A stretch of DNA of 40,681 nt from Intoshia linei (Eukaryota; Orthonectida; Rhopaluridae), in NCBI GenBank assembly GCA_001642005.1, contig LWCA01000205.1:1-40681 (forward strand), given 5' to 3'. Positions 1 through 10,811 of this stretch are shown piece by piece. The notes beneath the pieces were generated by a model. The model saw nothing but the letters and a program-made list of their open reading frames with translations, made no database searches and was not told the origin of the DNA. Every line of letters starts with the position of its first letter. Position 1 is the stretch's first letter. The position numbers were made by a program, and so were the translations under genes.

Positions 1-508
1 AATTAGAAAATTCAATTCTTTGACAAGCTGTGATGGTTAAATCTCTAGATAACCCACCCGCCGTAAAATTTAATGGACCAAGTCGATATTCAATCTCATA
101 ATCAAAATGTTTGATTTTAAGTAATAAATTCAACAAGGTTTCAGGTAAGTTTTTTGATGGTCTAATGTATACCAAAGGTTTGTGATCAGTGATAATCTTA
201 ACAGGATGGCCTAATAAGTATGTCTTAAATTTTAACACGCTTTTAACAATAGCAAATAGTTCCTTATGGGTTGTGCTGTAACGCATTTCAGTATTGTTAA
301 ATTTTCTACTAAAATATTCTATAACTTTTTTATTCTGTAATATCACCGCACCAACTCCAACTTTAGAAGCATCACATTCTAATATAAAATCACAATTCTT
401 TTGAGGTAATAATAGAAGTGGTGAAGACTTGAGAGCCTTTTTTAATGACATATAAGCCGAGTGTTGGTTTTCCTGCCATACAAAAGCTACACTTTTCTTT
501 AATAGTAA
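1..508 (-). pseudogene. Ty3/gypsy retroelement fragment (end of RT and RNase H domain)
   Basis: The minus strand reads without a stop from about 508 to the window edge and gives the RNase H part of a Ty3/gypsy Pol protein. Visible blocks in order are LLKKSVAFVWQ (RT-RNase H connection), LECDASKVGVGAVI (first catalytic Asp), YFSRKFNNTEMRYSTTHKE then LFAIV (catalytic Glu), IITDHKPL (second Asp), and NFTAGGLSRDL, where the usual fourth acidic residue of the ADxLSR block is Gly. An in-frame TAA lies just upstream of the LLLKK stretch, and no RT palm motifs precede it, so this piece looks 5'-truncated. Integrase would lie beyond base 1 and cannot be seen. In an intact element this domain degrades the RNA strand during reverse transcription. 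Family assignment is secure; activity is unlikely. Confidence 0.92.
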
Positions 509-511
509 AAC

Positions 512-1031
512 TTACGTTTTGTTTAACTTACGAAGCGAATCGGCACCATCGAGAATGGGACAAAATGAGTGAATAAAGTGTTGACCACGTGATACTCTTT
601 TCATGGGGAAACCACCAACGTCTTTAATCAAACAATCATGTGACCCGTCAAGCATCGTGTCTTCATTAAAATTCAAAATTCTTAACATATAAAGCTCACC
701 CAATTTACGATGTGCACGTGCAAAAGCATGTGCATCGCAATCTGTAGCTTTCGAAAAATTAAGATTGAAGATGTTATATGAATTCTGAAGCGAGAGTTGC
801 GACTGCAGACGTCAATGACTGCTTCATATAAACCTTCTTTTGCAAACGGAAAGCCATCTCTTGATCACGTGCCTGACATAAAATTGCATTCGCATGCAAA
901 GTTTTTACTTCATCGCAGTCGATCACATTAACATTTAGAGCCGTATTCAACCTTTCATAAGAATTCGTACCATTTGTTAAATTTGCTAAAACCGATCGAA
1001 CTAACTTAGTTATCTGTATCTTTATCCACAA
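512..1031 (-). pseudogene. Unidentified coding-like patch in two overlapping frames
   Basis: Immediately upstream (on the minus strand) of the RNase H fragment, two open frames overlap at about 774-811. One runs from 1031 to 774; the other is open from 811 to 515. Both show balanced, less AT-rich codons than the surrounding DNA. Read with one frameshift they give roughly 170 residues, including KTLHANAILCQARDQE and DAHAFARAHRKLGELYM. I do not recognise the family, and it is not reverse transcriptase although it sits where RT should be. It may be a fragment of another mobile-element protein or of a host gene joined to the retroelement. No start codon or splice structure is convincing. Confidence 0.35.
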
Positions 1032-1161
1032 TACAATTTATGATACTCATTATTTAATAATTGTAATCATATTAAAATTTTATAATTTGGTTTTAATATA
1101 TTATATTGATTAATCGAATTAATAATTTATACGAGTAATCCGATTTAAATTTAAATAAGAC

Positions 1162-1549
1162 AAAAGGCCAAAAGTATAGACACATTTTTAACATCAATCA
1201 TTTTTATATTACAATTATTTGCAATAATGGTAAATTTCGACTGAAATATTTATAAAGTGAAGATTCAATTAATTATTGATACACAATTGATATTTTTAAG
1301 TATTTATTAAATTGGTACTGAATATATGTCATCACATTGAAAATGACAAAATAGGTTTTTATAATTTTATTTTTTTTGGAATTTATGCTATTTATGACAA
1401 TTTTTAAGATTGGACTGTTTTTACTTTATTGTTAATATTATACACACATTTGGTCTAATAAACAAAGACTACTGTATACTTTATATATTTTGGTTTAAGC
1501 TGTCCTTGCTAATAAATTAAAAAAATGGGATAATAATTGTTTTTAAAAT
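1162..1549. repeat. Direct repeat, copy 1
   Basis: About 388 bp that recur almost unchanged at 1896-2268. From the block containing ATATATGTCATCACATTG onward the two copies look identical over more than 250 bp; copy 2 lacks about 16 bp near its start. An ambiguous base (N, 1550) immediately follows this copy. Parts of the same family occur inverted near 2830-2940 and 38400-38660. Confidence 0.9.
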
Positions 1550-1895
1550 NTTTTTATTTTTAAAACATTTTTTATAATCTTTAAATTTTAAAACTACAGC
1601 ACAACGAATTTATAAAATTATAAATTTATATTAACTGAAACGTGTTATTTTTTTTATTGATAATTGTTACAAATTTAACATAAAATGATAAAAAGAAAAA
1701 CTACATTTAGTAGCTAACAGTCCAAAATAATGAAGATAAGACGTTCAATGAGTCTCAAAAAGAACATGATATACGAAATAGGTAAGACAACAATTGTTTT
1801 TTTAATTTTTTTAATTAATCATTATATTGTATTCATTCTGATTTACATTTAAGAAAATTTTTAGTAGACAATCAAATTTTTTTATAAAATAAGAA

Positions 1896-2268
1896 AAAAG
1901 GCCAAAAGTATGGACACATTTTTAACATCAATTATTTTTATATTACAATTCTTTGCAATAATGGTAAAATTCGACTGTAATATTTAATTAATTATTGATA
2001 CACAATTGGTATTTTTAAGTATTTATTAAATTGGTACTGAATATATGTCATCACATTGAAAATGACAAAATAGGTTTTTATAATTTTATTTTTTTTGGAA
2101 TTTATGCTATTTATGACAATTTTTAAGATTGGACTGTTTTTACTTTATTGTTAATATTATACACACATTTGGTCTAATAAACAAAGACTACTGTATACTT
2201 TATATATTTTGGTTTAAGCTGTCCTTGCTAATAAATTAAAAAAATGGGATAATAATTGTTTTTAAAAT
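1896..2268. repeat. Direct repeat, copy 2
   Basis: Second copy of the 1162-1549 repeat in the same orientation, after about 350 bp of different AT-rich sequence. The very low divergence implies either a recent duplication or an assembly artefact. Confidence 0.9.
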
Positions 2269-2370
2269 TCTTTACGCAAATTTTAACAAAACAAAATTAA
2301 GATGGAAAAAAATGGGATAATTGTTTTTAAAATTCTTTACGCAAATGTTAACAAAAAAAATTAAGATGGA
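2244..2370. repeat. Two-unit tandem repeat, about 65 bp unit
   Basis: Two adjacent units start with ATGGGATAA and continue through ATTCTTTACGCAAA to AATTAAGATGGA. They differ by a few bases and small indels. The array overlaps the end of direct repeat copy 2. Confidence 0.8.
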
Positions 2371-2424
2371 AATAATTCTTTAAAGTACAAAATAATGTGA
2401 TATGATGGTTCCACCTGAAACAAA

Positions 2425-2720
2425 TTTGGGAACCACTTCTTTAAAGAGATTGATAAGTTAATAGTATGATTTTTAAGTTAAATTTTCCACGTGAATTTAT
2501 TTTTTTGGTATGATAAAAATGTGCCTTCGGCATGTGTGTGAAATGATGTGATTACTTAAAGCTAACTGTGTCCAACAAATCATAATAATCAAAACAAATT
2601 TACTAAATGAAGTGCGCGCTGTGGTATAAAAATTTTAAGAATCACTACACTAGTTTGACTGTTATGTACAAACACCACTCAGTTCTGCGGGGGCGGAAAT
2701 TTTTAATTCTACCAACGTTT
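2425..2720. repeat. Family B repeat fragments (two opposed ends)
   Basis: Contains the reverse form of a recurring MITE-like end (TTTGGTATGATAAAAATGTG, 2506-2525) and, near 2685-2712, the forward form (GTTCTGCGGGGGCGGAAAT then TTCTACC). The same family, with an AGxxCTGCCGAGGGCGGAC core followed by a TTCTACC block, recurs near 9090, 20050, 21120, 30600 and 38160. No coding potential is seen. Confidence 0.6.
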
Positions 2721-5700
2721 TTACATCGCGGACCGGTCATTTCACATTATCTTTTAATTTAAAGTGAATTATTCCCACTTCATTTTATTTTAACCTTTGT
2801 GATCCTACTTTATTAATTTATTAGAGAGAATGAGTGTATACTATACACTGTATAATCTTAAAAATAAAGTAAAAACAGTAAATCCTAAAAATTGTCGAAA
2901 GAGCTTAAATTCCAGAAAAAATAAAATTGTAAATAAACGAGTATTTTCTGTGATGGTATGGGCAAAAGCACCGCGGTATACATAATTGACACTCCTGGTA
3001 TATACTTAGTATCTGTTTTCGACGAGTAAAAAATATCAAGTTTTTATCAATACTAAAAACAGTGTCAGTACTTTAAAAACATATTTCGGGTTAATTTCAT
3101 CATCATTGTAATAAATATAAAAATGATAATAACAAAATTGTACTTAATACAGTATGTAGTACTTTGTTGTAGTTTTAGACTAAAATTTAATAATGAGTGA
3201 TTTAAAGCTTGATGAAAATGCAAAATTGCGTAGAAATGAAAAATAATCCAAAGGAATCAATCTATGAGATTTCCACCCATGTCTCTTTATTGAAAATTTA
3301 CTAGACGTTAAATGCACATTTTTTTGAAATTGTAGAATGAATATTTACTTTTTCATTTTAAATTTTAATTAAAGCTGCCAGATTAAAAACGTACTCATAT
3401 TACTTAGTTACAAAATTATAATGTTGTATTGGAATTTTACAAGTTTTTAGTTTTAAACTATATAAAATACAATTGTAAATGATTTCACATTATTTGAATT
3501 AATCGTATACCATAGCGTATTACATTTTAAAAATTATTAAAGTTTAATATAATAAATTTAAATTTTTAGTACGTTTTTATCAATGCTGCCTAAAACGTAC
3601 TTTTACAAAAAAACGTACTTCTGGCAGCTTTATTTTAATCCAAACATTTCATAAATATATGTTGATATTATATTAAAAGAAGGAGCTGAGATTTACCAAA
3701 TGTTAATAATTTTAAAACGCGTCCCAGAATGTATGTTTTATTACATTTTTTGGTTGTTTAATTTTTTTAACAAATCATTGATGCATAGTCATAACTAATG
3801 ACTCTTGATCCATGATAAATTACAAATGGATTGCGTAGATTCACATGTACAATGTACATGCTTAAAATTTAATCAATGAAAATTGATGAAACATATGTTG
3901 AGCCCAAGTATTGAATTTATAATTTTATGACCAATTAGTTTGTGAGTTAAATTCAAGATTAACATCTATTGTTCTATCTAAGCGCTTATAACGCCATGCA
4001 CCAGTAAGCACTATCAGGCTTTATTTGAGATTAACCGGATATAAATCAGCTTGATTAATTGTCCGACTGATTCTGCCATTGTAGTCAACACAATTTGGTT
4101 CTACATGTATCTACCATTAATTGATGGAATACAGATTGAGTATTTTCCATGGTGGTAGCTACGTCTAGTTTTATTTTCACGTTAACGTCAGATATCACGT
4201 AACTTATTTTGAAATTTGTAGAAATGGCCAACTTTATGTAATTTTTATATAAATATAATAATAATGTAATATATATTGTAAGGTAATAAGTATGCACCAT
4301 ATTATTAGTATTTTTAATTTTTTTTTCATCAACTTGGATATTTATAAACAAGATTTGTTTGTTTTTAACAAGAAACTAAAATAAAGCCGGTATAATGAGA
4401 TAGAAGCCGGTTATTTTGATAAACAAACATGGATATTTTTTGACTCGTCGGTTACTCATAATTTTTTTGCATTTAGAACTCAACAATCAGACATTTTTTA
4501 TTTGATACAATTTAAATACATGTTAGAAGTAGTCTCAAGTTTGTTTTTAATATAAGGTATCATAAAAGTACACTTTGACCATTAGAATTGATAAAAGAAA
4601 TTCTGAAAATCGGCTAAAAGACCGAAAGATGACAAAATTGATTATATTCGTTACGCTTTTTTAAATTTATTTCGACAAATACTACTTTTTTGATTGGATC
4701 ATCTTAAGAATTTTTTAATTAAAAATATATGCAATCTAAGACAAAAATTTGATTTTCACTAGTGTGGTAATTGCTATACTATATGTAACATCCACTTATA
4801 TTCAAAAATTATTATTTATGTATAATATTAATTATTTGATTATAAGTAGGATACGTTTATTAGAGTTTTACAATTATAATTATGATTGTTGATATTCACT
4901 GATTATTAGAATAGTTACATCATTGACACAGTTTGCAACACTTGTAATTTACGCATCAACTAACGTATGCGTATCTAATTATTTATTGTGTCTTATTTGC
5001 TGAATATTGATGAAATCCATGTATAATTTATTACATGCATGAAACGTGACTAAAAATTTGCATAATAATACTGACTCGGCATGATTCTTGGTAACTGTTG
5101 GTCATTAAATAATCATATATCAGCTAGGGAAATCAATAAATCGATAAATACTCAAATTTTTCTACTTGCAGTCCAGCAGTATTTTCTTATTCTAATGATA
5201 AAATGTTTGACACAATGTAATCTAATCGTAAATCTACTTTTAATACACTACAGTGCACTGTAATCACGTTTATAATCTCCAGTGACAAAATATCATATGA
5301 CTTGATATATTCTATAAAGAAATCATTCAATACGCAATGGGGCAATCAGGCGTCATATTTTGTATGAAACTTATTATAATTATAGATTAGAATCGGCATT
5401 TTTTACATTTAACATTTACAATTATACAAGAAATTATTAATATACTAAGAAATACTAATAATGTATATATTTAACAGACTCAAAGTGATTGATGTGAACA
5501 CTTGATTTTCACAAAACAATTGTCTGTAACAATTGAATTTTGTATCTTTTTATTGACAATTTTTTCTGTAATGTAAGTATAAAAACTCCATCAGTTGTGA
5601 TGTTATTTAAATTTTAGGATTATTTGTTTTTTTTTCATTTTTTTAAAATAATGAGTAATTGAGATTTTTATTCGTGAAATTCCAAAAAATTTTTTTTTTG

Positions 5701-7009
5701 AAAGATTATTTTTGAAATTGAAATGATATATATAATATTGTGAATAAAAAATTACATAATTTTATAAATGTACATTAAAGCTATTCCAATTTGGACTTTT
5801 TTTTGAAATTTAAAAGATATATAGATAATGATCTCCATTTAATTCGCTACACAATGATATAATTTTTTTTTATTTTCGTTACAAAAAACCCCCGCGTCTT
5901 TACCTTTTTCTGTTTTTCTAACATTTTTTACCCTGTAGTTGCCATGCATTTGTTATAATTTTAAGATATATCATAGATCATGTGACACTTATCATATTAA
6001 TTAAAAAAAATCAATAAAAAATCGTTTAGTTTAGACACCATTCACGGACAAACTTTTTGTAATTTTTAAAAAAATTATATAATTTAAAAAAAAAACATGA
6101 ATTTATATAAGTTTGTAATATTCTGGGTTTGTAAAATTGTAATTTTTTATTTTTGGGTTGAATTAAGCAGTGATTGTGATTTCCAGGGAAAAATAAAAAA
6201 TTTTAGAGACCTTAATTAATTTTAGAAACAAAAAGAAATTTAATTAATTAACAATTCTAAATAAAACAAATCTAGATTGAAATTTACAAATTTAATTAGA
6301 AAAAAATTTATTTATTTTAGATTGTTGAAAAAGTGTTTCAAAACACACATAATATTGATAGATTCGTTTTTGAAACGTGTTCTACGTTTTGTAATGAAAT
6401 TAGAAGCAGTATAGAAATTTCTTTCACTTTGTGTTGACGTTGGTTGAACGGACATAAGGGCTTCATTTAATTTTAACTATCTTGATGATAGCGTTCCAGT
6501 TCGTAACAACTCATAATATTTTTCAAAATAATATTGGAAAAAGAGAATAATTCCATTAAGCGTTAGTAATTTGTGGTTGGAATAAGAGGTTTTTAAAAAA
6601 AGTATTGAAAAAGGATATTTTTCCATTAAGGGCTTGAAATGGTATTTTTGATTAAATTTTATTAGTTTTGGGATTTTTGAAATGGTAAATTTTAAATTGT
6701 ATTATAATATAAATCAAATATATGTATATCTCAATTTTTTTTGGGAATTCCCGGAAAATCGTAAAAATCATGGTTCTTAATATAACTGCGTGATTGATTG
6801 ATTTACTTGTTAGTTAATGTTAATAACTGGTTTTTACTTTGTATTGTCATTACATTGACTTTTTACTTTATCGATTTCGCCATAATCTAGTGTTTTTAAA
6901 TATTATAACATCAAACAGCTACCATCAAATTTTAACAGGTTAGAATTGACAATTTAAAAGAATATCACTTAATTATTAACAAAATGAATTATAAATATTT
7001 AATATATGA
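2721..7009. other. Gene-poor AT-rich stretch before the forkhead gene
   Basis: No gene with supportable exons was found. The stretch holds inverted pieces of the 1162-1549 repeat (about 2830-2940), a block near 3045-3180 that recurs near 19000, 32430 and 38660, a coding-like decayed patch on the minus strand at about 3900-4290, and a short piece of the TTAAGGG minisatellite unit near 6600. The promoter and any 5' exon of the forkhead gene should lie at the right end but have no recognisable motif. Confidence 0.5.
3910..4290 (-). pseudogene. Decayed coding-like patch, family not recognised
   Basis: On the minus strand, one frame runs through LDVATTMENTQSVFHQLMVD and ends at 4085. A second frame in 4079-4017 starts with MAESVGQLIKLIYIRL. 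A third continues with VLTGAWRYKRLDRTIDV down to about 3910. Codon use is less AT-biased than in flanking DNA. Three frames in under 400 bp with stops between suggest a broken gene or transposase relic; I cannot assign a family. Confidence 0.25.
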
Positions 7010-7033
7010 TTGTTTTTTAGTAATAATCATAAA

Positions 7034-8248
7034 ATGCCGAACAGCCCTATCGACACGGATGCGAATACGAATGCGAATACGGATGATTCACTGGACCAAG
7101 AAGTCAACATTAAATTTTTACAAAACTTGGTTGAAAACAAAAATATAATCCGTCCAATATTTCGTTTAAAAACAAAATCTTTTGATGAGCGACCTAGTAC
7201 ATACGTAATACCTAGACCTAGGTTAACATATGCTCAAATGATTTGGCTTGCCATATACCAGTCTGAAGTTACAGCCTTACAACTTTCCAGTATCTATAAT
7301 TGGATAATCAATAATTTTGAGTTCTTTGATAACGATGAAAAATACAAAATGAAAAATTCCGTTCGACATAATTTATGTACTAATGATAGTTTTTTTAAAG
7401 TCAAGCCGACCGGCAAAAAATATACTGGGACACATTTTTGGTATATCACGGAAAGTGAATGTGCTGTACCCAATGAATATTTGAGAAAATTAAATATGCA
7501 TCATTTCATTAAAGAAGGAAATCTAAGATTAAATGAAAAGATGATGATTAAATATCATTTAAAGGCTAACAATAGAAAAAGAAAACGAGCCGTTTCACGT
7601 ATTGTACGAAATGCTGGTAACATTATATATTGTAGTCATTACATAATTATAACAATTTGTGTATTTAAAAGTTTTTTTAAAAATTATTAATTAATATTTA
7701 TAGATGGATCAAATGAAAACCCTGATGATAACGATTACAACATTTTTTATGATTATTCCGTTATCCGATATTTACCAGATGAGCATGCAAATTCATTGAT
7801 TCATTCAATACCAGATATCGATTCTCACGTAATTAAAAATAAGACTAAAATTACGTTGACGAATAATAATTACAACAAACAAGTATGCGTAGTTGAACCG
7901 ACTGAGGTTACACAATATAACAACCTCGTAAACAGAACTGACATTTATACGACTGAAAATTATACTTTAAATGGTTTTCATGGTGTACATGACAATTATA
8001 GTCCTATACATAAGTTTGAAGGATTAATGAATGAGACTGAGTACTGTGTCATAGACAACACATCACCAATAATCGCTGTTAATACTATTCCCGATTATGT
8101 AATACCCGTATATAATGTGGATCCTATGTTTTCGGGTGCTAATGTTCAATCATATCACGAATGGGATCAAAATGATCAAAAAAATCAAAATCAGAAAAAT
8201 AGTGAAAATTATGAAAATTATGAATATGGAAGCTTTAAAAATAAATGA
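7034..8248 (+). CDS. Divergent forkhead (Fox) transcription factor, two exons
   Basis: Exon 1 is 7034-7616 and exon 2 is 7704-8248, joined by an 87 bp GT-AG intron at phase 1 (GCT G | AT), giving 375 residues. Residues about 61-140 form a winged-helix forkhead domain: RPRLTYAQMIWLAI (helix 1), LSSIYNWIINNFEFF (helix 2), then KNSVRHNLCTNDSFFKV (recognition helix) and THFWYIT (wing strand). NSVRHNL is intact, but the usual Trp before it is Met and the Ser after RHNL is Cys. A basic NNRKRKR cluster (179-185) may be a nuclear signal; the C-terminal half is Asn/Tyr-rich and low complexity. The ATG is the first in frame, 13 bp after a good 3' splice site (TTGTTTTTTAG, ending 7020), so a 5' exon or leader is likely. 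Subfamily is unclear. An AATAAA-like signal lies near 8297. Confidence 0.9.
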
Positions 8249-8340
8249 ATTTCATACTTGATAATTTACGAAATAGTTTATGTAGTTTTACTGATAATAA
8301 ATTTATATTTTTTCATTTGACAATTCTTTATTTCGTATAG

Positions 8341-8412
8341 AGCAGGTTCACCAAAATGGCCACAATTAATGAACCCTACTGAGTTAATCGAGAATATCTT
8401 TAATTCATTTTA
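8341..8412 (+). other. Possible extra 3' exon of the forkhead gene
   Basis: A pyrimidine-rich acceptor (TTTATTTCGTATAG) ends at 8340. It is followed by one open frame of 23 codons reading GSPKWPQLMNPTELIENIF and then NSF and a TAA stop. The composition looks coding, but no GT donor before the 8246-8248 stop joins it cleanly. It may belong to an alternative transcript or be chance. Confidence 0.2.
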
Positions 8413-10811
8413 ATTATCCTAACTTAAATAATATAATATGCTACACGATTTTTGTTTGTGTGTTATGCTGTATTTAAATAACTACCCGTCTTAGAATTTT
8501 ATAAAGTCCACATTTCAATTACAGTTTTTTCCGGGAAGTATAAGATAAATTTCAACCTCCAATTTCACATCTTACGGGTCATTAAACCCAGTTTTCCTTC
8601 TTTTTGAAAATCAAACGAGTTGAAAAATTTAAAAAATAAATACGCTGATGCGGATTTTAAAATCATAAACATTATCATAAATTTAAATTTATAAAAATAT
8701 GTTCAGGGCCAAAACCCCAAATTACCCTTCTTTTTTTAATGAATACAGCCCTAAAATTTCAATCTGAATAAGTGACGCCTTCACGGTCAAAAAAGGACTT
8801 TAGTATTCATGTTTTTTTCCGAAATATTTTATTAAAACAAAAAATGTGAAATAATTAAAGTCCAAAAATTTAAAAAAAAATTATTCTGATAGAACTTATT
8901 CCAGTTAATATAAATACAAAATTTCAACCACTGCAATCTACGCATTTACGGTGAAAAATAATTTTTAACATATTTTTAACCATTTATTTTCAAATATTTA
9001 AACGGTTAACATTAAAATTAGGGTTGAATAATTCACTTTAAATTAAAAGCTAATGTGATATGACTCGTTTAAAGCAGATGTGGGCAACTTTTTTTTTGTA
9101 GAATAAAAATGTCCGCCATCAGGAGAGCTAGGTGCTGTTTGTACGTAGTACAAAACAGTTAATCTATTATTGTATAAAATTGACAATAAATTAATCTAAA
9201 GTTTTCAATGAAAACTTTTCATAATCCATTAAATTCGTAATATTTCTTAGGACACAAAAAAGTCTTAAGCCCCACGGTTGGGAAACACTGGATTGGAATA
9301 AACGCTAAAAATGTAATAATTTTCTTTAAAAAGTGGTCAATTTAATGAAAGTAAAAAAATAATTATTAATCTAATTATTTTAATTATAATTAAGAAAATT
9401 AATCTCTTTCATTACCGCTGGTCACGACTATTGATTTATACATCATTATTAAAAAATATTTCGGCCCGTTAATAATAATCTAATTTTCAAAACATTATGG
9501 TAGGTACATATTAGTTAGTTGTAGAGAAAACTGTATATTATATACTGTATATTGGATCATAGTTTTCAACCGAATTATCGGTTTGAATACATAATTATAA
9601 CGCATTATGAAGACATTATACCAGTATTTCCCAACCTTTTTTATAACATTAGCCATATTATAGTACTTATTTTGATATTACCCACTATATTGTTTAACTG
9701 CATTTTGGCTGATCAGGTTTTTAGAATAAAACATAAATTTTTTAATAGTAAACTTTAATTAAAATTTTTTAAAAAACTAATTTTACAAAATAGTAAAATA
9801 AAGGGGAAATTGTGTTTTTGACCCTAAAGGAATCAATGGGAAAAATTATATTTCATATGTTACTGTGCATGCGATACAAAAAAAATTAAAAAATTTCGCG
9901 ATTACCCGTGAAAAATATCAAATTACCTACTCGTAGGTAAATACCCACAGGTTGGGAATCACTGCATTATACGAAAGTATCTCCAAAAAAGATTTAAAAA
10001 TAAAAGTGTAAAATTATGTAAATTTTACTTTTTGTAGCACTTTCACATTTGAATTTGAACATTGATCACAATGTGTAATTATGTATCTATCTATCAAGCG
10101 TAACTATTTAATTAAAATGCAAATTTATTAAATCACTGGTTGGTAGGAAACATAAAATTATGAATATTTAATCAAATTAAAAAATTTCACTTGTTCTGCA
10201 TTTACTTATAAATAAAATAATTTCAAACCATATAAAAATATATGTAAATGAAAAAGGATTTTGCCTTGACATATATTTTTCAATGGACAATGATAATGAG
10301 GTAAAAATACATTCAAATTGCAGTTAACAAACAGTATTACTAGTAGATTATAGAAAATAATTATAAACCCCATTTAGATTTACAAACCTCCAGGCTGCCG
10401 AAAATGTCAAATAACCCAATTTTTTTTTTTTAAATAGTGCGTAAATTATTATTGCATAGATTCATATTGCCCATAGTCACATATTCAAAGCTCTGGGCTT
10501 GACATTTTAAATTTAACCCATTAATACAATAATAGTCGTGATATTCACGAATATAATTTTTCTTTTAGTTTTTTTAAATTTTCTTTCATATTGTTTTTTT
10601 AGGTTCGGCATTGACTCCATTTACCTTAAATTTTATTTTCTATTGTATTTACGTCAGTTCCAAGTTGGTCACTGAATAATGGTTTTTTATAACTATAATT
10701 TCGTGGAAAATAAGTTTTACTTACTAATCTGTTGTTTAATTATTTCAATTAACTCCAAACTTTTAATATACATTAAGTGCATTTTTTAACATTATTAATT
10801 CATAATTTTAG
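8413..10811. repeat. Intergenic repeats (families A and B)
   Basis: About 8415-9050 is a reverse copy of family A: it starts with a TATCCTAACTTAAATA-type end, then GTCTTAGAATTTTATAAAGT, and continues with blocks found near 23840, 30000 and 32800. About 9075-9190 is a reverse family B end. Around 9560 and 9630 lie hAT-like end remnants (TTTTCAACC, CCCAACC). No exon of the upstream ADAM prodomain could be recognised here, although one should exist if the gene is complete. Confidence 0.6.

Noticed and set aside
9552-9758. Plus-strand ORF of 68 codons
   Set aside because: It starts at a TTG, runs through hAT-like end remnants (TTTTCAACC, CCCAACC) and resembles no protein.
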